DNA of 64,000 nt from positions 434,001 to 498,000 of the forward strand of contig NZ_JAPWDU010000001.1 in the NCBI RefSeq assembly GCF_027257155.1, given 5' to 3'. The DNA comes from Cerasicoccus sp. TK19100 (lineage in GTDB: Bacteria > Verrucomicrobiota > Verrucomicrobiia > Opitutales > Cerasicoccaceae). A model generated the notes under the pieces. The model was not told where the DNA came from. It searched no databases and saw only the letters and a program-made list of their open reading frames with translations. The position numbers and the translations under genes are program-made. Below, in pieces: positions 54,531-63,985 of the stretch. Position 1 is the stretch's first letter. Each line of letters begins with the position of its first letter.

Positions 54531-55844
54531 TTAAATAAACGCGAAGCCGACGAACACTGCTGCGATGATCCAGGCACCAAGGCTGACTTCCTTACCCCGG
54601 CCGGTGAGGAGCATGAGCCCGCAGTAAAAGATGATGCCCGCCATGATGCCGTGGGTGATGCTGAAGCTGAGCGGTATGAGCAGCGCGGTCAGGATGGCTG
54701 GGGCAACTTCAAGCAGGTTTCCGTAATCGATGTGCTTCAGGCCCTGTGCCATGAAGAGCCCGACCATGATCAGCGCGGGTGCGGTGGCGGCGGCGGGGAC
54801 CGCGGTAAGGATCGGCGTGAAAAAGAGCGCCAGCAGGAAGCAGCAGCCGACGACGACCGAGGTCAAACCCGTGCGCCCGCCGGCCTCAATGCCGGTGGCG
54901 GACTCAATATAGGCCGTGGTGGTGGAGGTGCCCAGGAGAGAGCCACACACCGTGGCTAATGCATCGGCGGTCAGGGCGCGGTTGAGCTTGGGCATCTCGC
55001 CTTTGTCGTTCATCATGCCGCTCTGGCGGCCCAGCGCGACGATGGTGCCCAACGAGTCAAAGAGGTCCAGGATGAGTAGCGTCGCAATGACCGGCAGCGC
55101 CGTTTCCCAATGTCGGAATGGGTAAAGCCAGTCGAGGGCGAGGAAGGTCTGCCCGATGCTGGGCGGCAGGCCAAAAAAGCCCTCGGGGGTCGCGGTGATG
55201 GTCCCGTCTCCGCTAGGAATGAAGAGGCCGGCCACGCTGAGGAGCAGCACCGTGGCGATGATGGCACCGGGGATCTTTTTTACCGTCAGTGCGCTCATGA
55301 TGAGCAGCCCGCCAAGTGCCATCAGCGGCGCGGCTTTGAGAATGTCTCCCTCGCTAACGAGCGTGAATGGATTGGACACGATGATCTCGGCGTTTTTCAG
55401 GCCGATAAACGCGATGAAAAACCCGATGCCGCACTGGATGCCGATTTGCAGGCAGCTGGGCAGGGATTTGATAATTGCCCCGCGAACGCCCGATACCGAG
55501 AGTGCGAAAAAGATCAGGCCGTTCCAAAACACCATGGCCAGTGCACCCTCCCAGGGGACGCCCATGCCGACCACCACCACGCTCGCGAAGTAGCTGTTGA
55601 GCCCCATGCCGGGGGCCTGCGCAATGGGCAGATTGGTCAGCGTCGCCATGATGAAGCACCCCAGCGCAGCGGCGAGCGCGGTGACGGTGATCAGCCCGGC
55701 GTGGTCCATGCCGGTGCCGTCGGAGAGGATCAGCGGGTTGACCACGATGATGTAAGCCATCGCGGCAAACGTGGTCAGCCCGGCCAGGCATTCGCGGCTG
55801 ATGGTCGTGCCCTCAGCTTGTAGTTTGAAGCAGCGTTCCAGCAT
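54531..55844 (-). CDS. NCS2-family adenine/guanine/hypoxanthine permease (AzgA-like)
   Basis: The 437-residue protein has about 12-14 membrane helices with the AzgA signatures LAGLTTFAAMAYIIVVNPLI and QAPGMGLNSYFA, and DLFDSLGTIVALG. It imports purine bases, probably with protons. It stands alone, with a TTCGAA-rich repeat immediately upstream of its start. Confidence 0.93.
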   Translation of the reverse strand: MLERCFKLQAEGTTISRECLAGLTTFAAMAYIIVVNPLILSDGTGMDHAGLITVTALAAALGCFIMATLTNLPIAQAPGMGLNSYFASVVVVGMGVPWEGALAMVFWNGLIFFALSVSGVRGAIIKSLPSCLQIGIQCGIGFFIAFIGLKNAEIIVSNPFTLVSEGDILKAAPLMALGGLLIMSALTVKKIPGAIIATVLLLSVAGLFIPSGDGTITATPEGFFGLPPSIGQTFLALDWLYPFRHWETALPVIATLLILDLFDSLGTIVALGRQSGMMNDKGEMPKLNRALTADALATVCGSLLGTSTTTAYIESATGIEAGGRTGLTSVVVGCCFLLALFFTPILTAVPAAATAPALIMVGLFMAQGLKHIDYGNLLEVAPAILTALLIPLSFSITHGIMAGIIFYCGLMLLTGRGKEVSLGAWIIAAVFVGFAFI

Positions 55845-55850
55845 TGGAAA

Positions 55851-55895
55851 AGTTCGAAAGGTTCGAATGTTTGAAAGTTCGAAGGTTGGGAGGTT
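55851..55895. repeat. TTCGAA-rich repeat block, related to 29298-29396
   Basis: The block runs with units GTTCGAA/GTTTGAA and ends in GTTCGAAGGTT, as does the left arm at 29298-29334. It lies in the gap between the NCS2 permease start and the hydroxyacid dehydrogenase. It is another copy, or half copy, of the same repeat family. It may be part of the NCS2 leader. Confidence 0.7.
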
Positions 55896-55978
55896 GAGGG
55901 TGGAGCTTGGCGATGTTAATACGTTTTGGCCAGACTTAGGTCTTGGGTAATGCGAGGGCGGGGCCTAACTTCTGCGGC

Positions 55979-56950
55979 ATGAAAATAGTCATTCTCGATG
56001 CTGGTACTTTCTTTTTTGAAGACGAACAACCCTGGGGCCCGTTGCGGGAGTTTGGTGAGCTCGTCATCCGCGAGCACACTAGCCACGACGATGCGAACCT
56101 CATTGTGGAGCGCTGCGCGGGTGCAGACATCGTGTTGACGAATAAAGTCCCGATGTCCGCTGACACACTTAAGCGCTTGCCGGACCTGAAGCTGGTTGGC
56201 GTGCTGGCGACGGGGTATAACATCGTGGATGTCGCGGCGGCGAAGGAACTAGGCGTCACCGTTTGCAATGCGCCGAGCTATAGCACGCAGTCCGTGGCAC
56301 AGCACACGTTGGCGCTCATGTTGGAGCTGACTAATCATGTCGGCCTGCACAGTGAGAGCGTTCATGCGGGCGACTGGGTGGCGAGTGAGGAATTTTGCTA
56401 CTGGAAGAAGCCGCTCTTCGAGCTGAAAGGCGCGACGGTAGGCTTCATCGGCTGGGGCGAGATCGGCAGCGCCGTGGGCGAGCTGGTGCACGCACTTGGC
56501 GCGAACGTCATTGCTTATACCCGGAGCCGTCGTGGCGGTCCGGATTGGGACTACGGCTTTGCCTGGGAGGACTTGGACGAAGTCTTTGCGCAGTCTGACC
56601 TGATTTCGCTGCATTGCCCGCAGACGGCGGAGAACACCGGGCTCGTTAACCGCGAGCGTCTGGCGCTAATGAAAGACACCGCCTATTTGGTCAACACCGC
56701 ACGCGGGGGGCTCATCGACGAGGCTGCGCTGCTGGAGGCCCTGCAAAACGGCGTCATCGCCGGTGCCGCGCTGGATGTCGTCTCCAAGGAGCCCATGGCG
56801 GCGGACAACCCGCTCAAGGGCGCGCCAAACTGCATCATCACGCCACACGTGGCGTGGAGCAGCTTCCCAGCGCGCTCGAAGTTGCTGGAGATCACTTTCG
56901 GCAACATCCGCGCATTCCGTGAGGGTGAGCCGCGAAACGTCGTGAGCTGA
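55979..56950 (+). CDS. D-2-hydroxyacid dehydrogenase (glycerate dehydrogenase-like)
   Basis: The 323-residue protein (ATG 55979) has the NAD motif GFIGWGEIGSAVG, substrate segments LKLVGVLATGYNIVD and TARGGLIDEAAL, and catalytic His in ITPHVAWSS. It belongs to the D-2-hydroxyacid dehydrogenase family and most resembles HprA-type glycerate/hydroxypyruvate reductases. It is a single gene. Confidence 0.9.
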   Translation: MKIVILDAGTFFFEDEQPWGPLREFGELVIREHTSHDDANLIVERCAGADIVLTNKVPMSADTLKRLPDLKLVGVLATGYNIVDVAAAKELGVTVCNAPSYSTQSVAQHTLALMLELTNHVGLHSESVHAGDWVASEEFCYWKKPLFELKGATVGFIGWGEIGSAVGELVHALGANVIAYTRSRRGGPDWDYGFAWEDLDEVFAQSDLISLHCPQTAENTGLVNRERLALMKDTAYLVNTARGGLIDEAALLEALQNGVIAGAALDVVSKEPMAADNPLKGAPNCIITPHVAWSSFPARSKLLEITFGNIRAFREGEPRNVVS

Positions 56951-57046
56951 TCGACCGATTGACTGACGGAAGCCGCTAATTCGCTATTGCGCAGCGTCTT
57001 GCAGCGCGCATGATGAAGGGTTTGTTTACACCTCTATTCGGCTACT

Positions 57047-58861
57047 GTGACTTGGGAAATCATATTCGTTCTGGCGCTGCTCGTCTTCGCCATCATCAGC
57101 TTCGTTAAAGAGAAGCTGCCGGTGGACGTGACGGCGATTCTCGTCTTTGCGGTCCTGCTCGTCGTTGGCATGGTGACCGGGTCGGAGAAGCTCCCCAATG
57201 ACCAGTCGCTGATCAATGTGTTTGCCAACTCAGCCCCGCTGACGATTGCGGCGATGTTTATCATTAGCCTGGCGCTGGAAAAGGTCGGTGCCATCGAGCT
57301 GCTTGCCGAGGCCCTGGAACGGCTTACGAAGCTGCCCATGCGGATGTTTATGACGGTGATGATTTTGTCCGTCGCCTTCATCTCCGCTTTCATGAATAAC
57401 ACGCCCGTGGTGGTCGTTTTCCTGCCAGTGGTGATTGGGCTGGCGCGCAAGATGAACACGCCCGCATCGAAGCTGCTGATCCCGATGTCCTACGCGTCCA
57501 TTTTTGGCGGCGTCTGCACGCTGATGGGCACCAGCACGAACATCCTGATGAGCGGTGAGCTGGCCGAAGCTGGCTTGAAGCCGCTGGGCATGTTTGAGCT
57601 GACTGCGGTCGGCCTGCCGCTGCTTCTATTAGCGACGGCATATCTCGTAATCTTTGGGCCCAAGCTTTTGCCCACCCGCGAAACGCTGACTGCGATTCTT
57701 TCGGAGGAAGAGCGTCGCGAGTTCATCACCGAAGCCTTCGTACGGGCCAATTCCGAGCTGATCGGACAGAGCTTTAACGAGTCCTCGCTCAAGCGCGCGC
57801 GCGGCATTCGCCTCTTGGAAATCATCCGCGACGGCGTGGCGCTCGACACGAATTTCCGCGAGGCCACGTTGGAGGAGGGCGACCGTCTGGTGCTGTCCTG
57901 CCGCCCATCGGGGATCGCCTCGGCGCAGGCCACGGGCACGGTGGACTTTATCCACGAGAAGGGGCTGGACCTGGAGCAAATTGCCGCGCACGAGGGCGCG
58001 ATTGTCGAGGGCGTTATCGGGCCGATGTCGAGCATCACTGGTAAGACAATTCGCGAGATCAACTTCCGCCAGCGCTACCGCATGATCATCCTTGCGGTGC
58101 ACCGACATGGGCGCAACGTGCGCGAGCGCCTGGAGACGCTGCCGCTGGACTTTGGCGACACGCTGCTCATGATGGGCACCGACCAGGCCATTGAAAAACT
58201 GCGCAACAGCGAAGATATCATCTTGCTGGACCGCCCGCCGGTGTCCGCAAAGAATCTCAATAAATGGCTGCCGCTGGTCGTGGGCCTCGTTGTTGCCATG
58301 GTCGCGGCAGTGAGCTTTATCCAGTTGCCCATCGTGGTCGGCTCGATTGCGGTCATGGCGATCTTGTTGACGATGGGCATCGTGAAGCCCAAGGAGGCCT
58401 ATGCCGCCGTCGAGTGGCGCATTCTGATGCTGATCTACGGCATGCTGGCGCTGGGTGAGGCTCTGGAGGTTAGCGGTGCCACAAACCTGGCGGTGGAGCA
58501 GATTGTGCATATTTCAGACCTGGCACCGGACCACTTGAAGCCGTTCATTATGTTGGCGGTGATTTACCTGGTCGCGAGCATTTGCACGGAGTTTCTCTCG
58601 AACAACGCCACGGTGGTGCTGATGGCCCCGGTGGCGATCAGCATTGGCGCGGCGCTTGGTGTGGACCCGCGTCCGCTCGCCATCGCGGTCTGCGTGGCGT
58701 CGTCGGCCAGCTTTGCCACCCCCATCGGCTACCAGACGAATACTTACGTTTACAGCGTTGGTGGCTACCGCTTCTCGGACTTCGCCAAGGTGGGGATCCC
58801 TCTGAACATACTTTATTTCGTGGTGTGTGTTTTCGTGATTCCCATCTTCTGGAAATTTTAA
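57047..58861 (+). CDS. SLC13/CitT-type anion transporter with two RCK_C (TrkA-C) domains
   Basis: The 604-residue protein has N- and C-terminal transporter halves (about 1-200 and 400-604) and two RCK_C domains between (about 210-380). Signature regions are NNTPVVVVFLPVV and SNNATVVLMAPV. It imports sulfate, phosphate or dicarboxylates, perhaps gated by a ligand at the RCK part. It starts at GTG 57047. It is followed by a small lipoprotein gene. Confidence 0.9.
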   Translation: MTWEIIFVLALLVFAIISFVKEKLPVDVTAILVFAVLLVVGMVTGSEKLPNDQSLINVFANSAPLTIAAMFIISLALEKVGAIELLAEALERLTKLPMRMFMTVMILSVAFISAFMNNTPVVVVFLPVVIGLARKMNTPASKLLIPMSYASIFGGVCTLMGTSTNILMSGELAEAGLKPLGMFELTAVGLPLLLLATAYLVIFGPKLLPTRETLTAILSEEERREFITEAFVRANSELIGQSFNESSLKRARGIRLLEIIRDGVALDTNFREATLEEGDRLVLSCRPSGIASAQATGTVDFIHEKGLDLEQIAAHEGAIVEGVIGPMSSITGKTIREINFRQRYRMIILAVHRHGRNVRERLETLPLDFGDTLLMMGTDQAIEKLRNSEDIILLDRPPVSAKNLNKWLPLVVGLVVAMVAAVSFIQLPIVVGSIAVMAILLTMGIVKPKEAYAAVEWRILMLIYGMLALGEALEVSGATNLAVEQIVHISDLAPDHLKPFIMLAVIYLVASICTEFLSNNATVVLMAPVAISIGAALGVDPRPLAIAVCVASSASFATPIGYQTNTYVYSVGGYRFSDFAKVGIPLNILYFVVCVFVIPIFWKF

Positions 58862-58874
58862 TTAGTTCGGCGGC

Positions 58875-59105
58875 ATGAAACGTTCCATACTGCTGACTTC
58901 GCTTGCCCTGATCATGGTATTGTCCTCGGGTTGCGCCATGTGGGAGGTATCCGCCGCTCGTGCCGCCAAAAAGCGTGAAACGCAAACCGGCCCCATCATG
59001 GGCGAGGTAGAGCAGGACACCGGTATCGAAGACCCCCTCGGCCGCAAGGAAAACGACATCGACAGCGAGGCGGACAACGTCGAAACCAAGCTGGATAATC
59101 TCTAG
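58875..59105 (+). CDS. Small lipoprotein
   Basis: The 76-residue product has a signal peptide with lipobox LSSGC (Cys20). The mature part is acidic and polar. It lies 13 bases after the transporter stop. No family is recognised. Confidence 0.7.
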   Translation: MKRSILLTSLALIMVLSSGCAMWEVSAARAAKKRETQTGPIMGEVEQDTGIEDPLGRKENDIDSEADNVETKLDNL

Positions 59106-59496
59106 CGAGGATGGTGAGCCACGGGTATTAAGCGCCAACGGCGTAGTCGTTTCCGCGCTCAATATGGACTCCAGAGTTTGCCTACGTGTTTCGTGCCACG
59201 AAACCTGGGTGTATTGTGTCTGTTTGCCCCTCGGTTTCGCGTTAGTTTACCTATGGGCAAACTGTCAAGAAACACGTAGACAAACTGTCGCGAAAGGTAT
59301 GGGCAAACTGCCAGTTTGCCTATGGGGAAACTTTTGTAGGCGTTGTTTGGTGTTGGCGCACAATCGGAGGCCGCTCGTGAACCGGAGGGTGCGGCGATGG
59401 TTTCTTTGGCGTTGGCTGGCGTGGCAACGGGGGAATCCGTGCGCGGGGCGCATTCTCCGCTTGCATGGCCTTGGGCGCATCTGTCAAAACTGGTTC
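59106..59496. repeat. Gap with a cluster of AGTTTGCC-TAT-GGGCAAACT palindromes
   Basis: A 17-base arm (59175-59191) is the complement of 59270-59286 with one mismatch. Short palindromes AGTTT(G/A)CC-TAT-GG(G/C)(C/G)AAACT recur at 59244-59263 and 59313-59332, with a further half near 59297-59311. The open frame across this region has no family-like features, so I treat it as non-coding. The palindromes may be operators or a repeat family. Confidence 0.6.
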
Positions 59497-60300
59497 ATGA
59501 GACGCCTCAGGCTAATCCTGACTTTATTAATGTTTTGCATGCTGTGGTCGGCGTGTGACCAAACCCGTAGTGGGGTGGTCAGCGAGACCGAGGAGAAACA
59601 ATACCAGCGCGGCCAGCGACTGCTGCGCGAAGGCCGCCAGGGCGAGGCGCTCAACGCGTTTTTAAAAGTGATCGAGAAGCGCCCCGATGCGCCGGAGTCC
59701 CACCTCGAAGTCGGCATCCTATACCAGCAGCACATCGGTGATCCCGTTGCGTCGATCTACCACTTGCGCCGCTACATCGAACTGCGCCCCGACACCGCCG
59801 AGGCGGAAAAAGCCGGGCAAATGATCGAGACCGCGCGCAAAGACTTTGCCCGCTCGCTGCCCGGGCAGCCTTACGACTCGGCGATTGAGCGCCTGGACCT
59901 GCTAGAGATGCTGGAGGCCGTCCGCGAGGAGAATCAACAGCTCAAGCGCGAGCTGGCCGCCGCGCGCCAAGGATTATCCGTGCAACGTACGCCCTCCGGC
60001 GAGACCACGGACTCAACCCGGGTCAGCTACACCTCGTCGAACAACAATACGCAGCGCCCCAGCGCGCCCACGCAAAGCTACGTGCCGCCGCAGCAGACCC
60101 GCGACACCGTGAGCCAGACGCGCACTCCGGCGGTGCAGGCTCGGACTTATACCGTCGTCACCGGCGACACGCTGACGCGTATTTCCACGAAGGTTTACGG
60201 GGAGTCGGCGCGCTGGCAGGAAATCTTTGAGGCCAACCGCGATCAGTTGCCCAATCCGAACGCGCTGCGCGTCGGCCAAACCCTGCGAATTCCCCAGTAG
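59497..60300 (+). CDS. TPR-LysM lipoprotein
   Basis: From ATG 59497 the product has 267 residues. It has a signal peptide with lipobox LWSAC (Cys20), a TPR pair (about 37-110), a coiled coil (about 130-160), a low-complexity linker and a LysM domain (about 219-265, YTVVTGDTLTRISTKVYGE). It probably anchors to the outer membrane and binds peptidoglycan. It is followed directly by the cysteine desulfurase gene. Confidence 0.85.
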   Translation: MRRLRLILTLLMFCMLWSACDQTRSGVVSETEEKQYQRGQRLLREGRQGEALNAFLKVIEKRPDAPESHLEVGILYQQHIGDPVASIYHLRRYIELRPDTAEAEKAGQMIETARKDFARSLPGQPYDSAIERLDLLEMLEAVREENQQLKRELAAARQGLSVQRTPSGETTDSTRVSYTSSNNNTQRPSAPTQSYVPPQQTRDTVSQTRTPAVQARTYTVVTGDTLTRISTKVYGESARWQEIFEANRDQLPNPNALRVGQTLRIPQ

Positions 60301-60301
60301 C

Positions 60302-61456
60302 GTGAGCCACTACTTCGACGCCAATGCTACCACGCCGCTCCTGCCCGAGGCCCGCGCGGCATGGTTGGAGGCCGTCGATGACTGCTGGCACAATCCATCC
60401 AGCCCGACGCGGGCGGCTGCCCGGGTAATGGCGCTGCTCGAAGCGGCGCGGGAGGGGATTGCCGGGTATTTTGGTGCCGCCCCCGAGCGGGTGGTTTTCA
60501 ACTCCGGCGCGACCGAGGGCAACCGCGACGTGTTGGCCTATCTGCGCCGAATTGAGCCCACCAAACGTATGCTGATGAGCGCTGTTGAGCACCCGAGTGT
60601 GCGTGAGAACGCGCGGGCAATTTTTGGCCCCGATGCCAGGGAAGTTACCGTTGATGCGCTCGGCCGCCTGGAGCTTGCGGCGCTCGAAGAGGCTTTGTCT
60701 GCGGGTGGCGTGTCGCTGGTTTCCCTGCTGGCGGCGAGTAACGAGACGGGCGTCATTCAACCCTGGCGGGAGGTGCTGGCAGTGTGTCGTCGCCACGGCG
60801 CGGCGCTCCACCTGGACGCGACGCAATGGGTGGGCAAAGAAGATTTAGCCGGACTGGCCGAGGCGGACTTTGTCACCGTGAGCGGGCATAAATTTGGCGG
60901 GCCCAAGGGGGCAGGGTGGCTGATTGTTTCGCCGGCCTTCACGGGGTTCACTGGCCAGCGCGGCGGTGCGCAGGAGCATGATCACCGGGCGGGCACGGAG
61001 AACTATCCGGCCATTGCCGCCATGCGTGCAGCCCTGGCGGCAAGCGAGGCAACCCGCGCCGCCAACCACGCGCAGTGCGCCGCTGCCCGTGACAACTTCG
61101 AGGCGCAATTAATTGCCAGCATGCCGGGCGTGCGTATCTGGGGGCAGGGTGCGCCGCGACTGGCGAACACCTCTAGCGTTTGCCTGCCGGTGGGCGAAAA
61201 CATGCGCTGGGTGCGTCGGCTCGATGCGCAGGGTTTTCTCGTCTCGACCGGTTCGGCCTGTGCGACGGGTAAGGCCGGCCCGAGCCACGTGCTAGCCGCG
61301 ATGGGCGCTACCGACGACGAGGCCCGCCGAACGGTACGGGTGTCCTCCCTGCCGACCACAAGTGGTGACGAGTGGGGGGCGTTAGCTTCAGCGATGATTT
61401 CGCTATTGCCCGGGATGGGCGATGATGGTAGCAACTCTCAGGTTATCAGCATCTAA
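60302..61456 (+). CDS. Cysteine desulfurase-like aminotransferase (class V)
   Basis: The 384-residue protein (GTG 60302) has the PLP Lys in SGHKFGGPKGAGWL and the active-site region STGSACATGKAGPSHVLAAMG, with FDANATTPLLPEARAAW at the start. It removes sulfur from cysteine for Fe-S or tRNA thiolation. No iscU or sufE gene adjoins it. It lies one base after the LysM gene stop. Confidence 0.88.
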   Translation: MSHYFDANATTPLLPEARAAWLEAVDDCWHNPSSPTRAAARVMALLEAAREGIAGYFGAAPERVVFNSGATEGNRDVLAYLRRIEPTKRMLMSAVEHPSVRENARAIFGPDAREVTVDALGRLELAALEEALSAGGVSLVSLLAASNETGVIQPWREVLAVCRRHGAALHLDATQWVGKEDLAGLAEADFVTVSGHKFGGPKGAGWLIVSPAFTGFTGQRGGAQEHDHRAGTENYPAIAAMRAALAASEATRAANHAQCAAARDNFEAQLIASMPGVRIWGQGAPRLANTSSVCLPVGENMRWVRRLDAQGFLVSTGSACATGKAGPSHVLAAMGATDDEARRTVRVSSLPTTSGDEWGALASAMISLLPGMGDDGSNSQVISI

Positions 61457-61606
61457 TGAATCTTTGTTAATTATTATAAGAGTTATCCGATAACGCATGC
61501 GCACCGGCCGACACTGTTTAACCGCTTCACTCTCATTCCGCTTGCAATTGATGGTGCCGGGCCATTGATTCACGCCTTCTTGGTTTCCTAACTGCGCGAA
61601 ATACTG

Positions 61607-62632
61607 GTGATTCCCTACGAGACATTTAATACACTGGTCTTGGCTATAATCCTATTGGTGGGTTTAGTCATGCTCTGCGTTGGCGGTGACTGGCTGGCCA
61701 AAGGAGCGGCTAGTTTCGCGCTGATCCTGAAGATTAATCCCGTGGTCGTCGGCCTAACAATTGTGTCGATTTCCACCTCGATGCCGGAAATGATCACCGC
61801 CTTTATCGCGGCTGCCGGTGGAAACAGTGGCCTGGCCGTGGGAAATATTGTCGGGAGTAATCTGGGCAACGCGGGCCTGATCCTTGGCGTGGCGGCGCTG
61901 ATTTACCCGATCACGATTCAAAATCGCCTAGTCAAACAAGAGGTGCCCCTGCTGCTGATCGTGACGGTGATGTTCACACTGATGAGCATGGGCGGCTTCC
62001 TGGCCGCTGGTGAAATTGGCCGCTTAGAGGGGATTCTCCTATTGGCTGGCGCGGCGGGCTACTTGTTTTTCATGGTGATGCAGGCCAAGCGCTCGGGCCC
62101 CGAAGAGACGACCGAGATTGGCGAGGAACTGGCCGACGAGCTCAAGGACCCCATCGATTCGATGGGCAAGTGCCTGCTGTTTATCATCGTGGGTTCGGTA
62201 TTTTTGGCGATTGGCGCAGAAATGCTGGTGGGCAGCTCAGTGCAGATCGCGACCCGACTGGGCGTCAGCGAAGTATTAATCGGCCTGACCCTGGTAGCCC
62301 TCGGCACGAGCCTGCCGGAGCTGGCGGCCTCGGCTGCTGCGGCCTTGCGCAAGCAGAGCGATATTATCGCGGGTAACATTGTCGGCTCGAATATCTTTAA
62401 CATGCTGCTTATCGGCGGCTCGGTCTCCACGTTCTTTCCGTTGCAGGTGGAGCGCCGGTTGTTCGTGATTGAGTTTCCCTCGATGGTCCTGCTCACACTG
62501 CTGCTGTGGTTTGCGTTTTACACCGAGCGCAAGGTGACGCGCCTGGAGGGCGGCTTCCTGGTGACGCTTTATTTCGTGATCATCGGCCTGTCCTCACTCT
62601 CGCAGATGGGCAAAATTCTCCCGGGAATCTAA
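61607..62632 (+). CDS. CaCA-family Na+/Ca2+ antiporter (YrbG-like)
   Basis: The 341-residue protein has ten membrane helices in two inverted repeats, with alpha motifs SISTSMPEM...GNIVGSNLGN and LGTSLPELAA...GNIVGSNIFN. It exchanges calcium or another cation for sodium or protons. It starts at GTG 61607. It is a single gene. Confidence 0.9.
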   Translation: MIPYETFNTLVLAIILLVGLVMLCVGGDWLAKGAASFALILKINPVVVGLTIVSISTSMPEMITAFIAAAGGNSGLAVGNIVGSNLGNAGLILGVAALIYPITIQNRLVKQEVPLLLIVTVMFTLMSMGGFLAAGEIGRLEGILLLAGAAGYLFFMVMQAKRSGPEETTEIGEELADELKDPIDSMGKCLLFIIVGSVFLAIGAEMLVGSSVQIATRLGVSEVLIGLTLVALGTSLPELAASAAAALRKQSDIIAGNIVGSNIFNMLLIGGSVSTFFPLQVERRLFVIEFPSMVLLTLLLWFAFYTERKVTRLEGGFLVTLYFVIIGLSSLSQMGKILPGI

Positions 62633-62731
62633 TCCGTATGGCCAAAGGTGGCGGTATTTCTTTGATTTAGGCTGGCATGAGGCGTAACTTTTGTTACAAC
62701 CCCGTTCCTACAATCGCCCCCTTTCATTACT

Positions 62732-63985
62732 ATGCCTTCCGCTGACACCGCCAAGGATACTGCACCCGCCAAAACCGGGACGACTCCGCCGAATAAACCC
62801 GAAGAGACCGCCCCACGCCCGCAGGACCTCGAAATTAAAGACGCCCAGCTGATCTTTAACGCTGTCTGGCAAGAACTGGAAAGTGAGCACGGTCGCGAGA
62901 ACCTGATCTTCCCGCGTGAGATCCACTGGCTCAATGGTGCCCCCGGCGCGGGTAAAGGCACCCATACGCGCACGCTGATGGTGTACCGCGATTTTACCGA
63001 GCAACCTATCGTCGTTAGTGAGCTGCTCAAGAGCCCCGAGGCCAAGAAGCGCATCGACGCCGGCATGCTCGTGGGGGACAAAGAGGTGACGTTACTCGTC
63101 TTTCATCGACTGCTTGACCCGCGTTACCAGAGCGGGGTGGTGGTCGACGGCTACCCGCGTTCGAAGGTGCAGGTGGAGTGTTTGAAGCTGCTCTACCGCA
63201 GGCTGAATGAGCTGCGCTCCGAGTATCGTGAGACGATGTTCAGCACGCGTTTTCAAAAGCCGCAGTTTCACATCATTGTGCTCTTCATTGAGGAGGATGA
63301 GAGCATTAAGCGCCAGCTGCTGCGCGGGGTAAAGGCTCGCGAGCACAACCGCGAGGTCGAGGCCTCGGGCATGGGCGAACTCAAGGAAATCCGTAAGACG
63401 GACTTGGATGAGGACGCTGCGCGTCGCCGCTACCGGACGTTCAAGGACGTTACCTATGACGCCCTAAAGTCGCTGCGCGAGGTCTTCCACTACCACTACG
63501 TGAACGCCTTTGGCTCGATCGACGCCGTCCGTGAGCGCGTCATCCGGGAGCTCCAGTATCAGAGCACGCTGGAGCTGGAGCAGGAAACATTCGATACGCT
63601 TTCACACCTGCCACTGTCTAGCCAGATCATCATGCATGCGCGGCAAGAGCTGGTGAAGCGGCTCGATAGCTATCAGCAGCAGGAGGGCGATGTTTTCTGC
63701 GAGGTCGTGAGGCTTGTTGGTGACAAGTTTATGCCGATCATTGAGCGGCACTCGATCTCGGGCTACGCCATCGTCAACAGTGAGCATCAGGTGTTTAACC
63801 ACCCGCTGGCCACTGCCATGTTGCTCGACATATTTTCCGAGCGTGGCTACCACGCCACGGTAGACATCCAGTTCGAGGAAATTCCGCACAAGATCGACCC
63901 CAAGACCTTTAAAATTGAAACCCGCAAGAAGCGTGTCGTGCGCATTCATGTGCGTTTCCCGGGCTCGGAAATTCGTCGCGGATAA
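62732..63985 (+). CDS. Adenylate kinase-like P-loop protein with long C-terminal extension
   Basis: The 417-residue protein has a P-loop GAPGAGKGT (69-77) and an ADK-type DGYPRS (139-143), so residues about 60-250 form a nucleoside monophosphate kinase domain. About 170 residues follow (about 250-417) with no known domain, and a polar leader of about 45 residues precedes. It is much longer than adenylate kinase (about 215). The substrate is unclear. Its stop overlaps a following ATG. Confidence 0.8.
   Translation: MPSADTAKDTAPAKTGTTPPNKPEETAPRPQDLEIKDAQLIFNAVWQELESEHGRENLIFPREIHWLNGAPGAGKGTHTRTLMVYRDFTEQPIVVSELLKSPEAKKRIDAGMLVGDKEVTLLVFHRLLDPRYQSGVVVDGYPRSKVQVECLKLLYRRLNELRSEYRETMFSTRFQKPQFHIIVLFIEEDESIKRQLLRGVKAREHNREVEASGMGELKEIRKTDLDEDAARRRYRTFKDVTYDALKSLREVFHYHYVNAFGSIDAVRERVIRELQYQSTLELEQETFDTLSHLPLSSQIIMHARQELVKRLDSYQQQEGDVFCEVVRLVGDKFMPIIERHSISGYAIVNSEHQVFNHPLATAMLLDIFSERGYHATVDIQFEEIPHKIDPKTFKIETRKKRVVRIHVRFPGSEIRRG

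Noticed and set aside
59164-59496. N-terminal extension of the TPR-LysM gene to 59164
   Set aside because: It covers repeated palindromes and lacks a signal peptide; ATG 59497 gives a clear lipoprotein signal.
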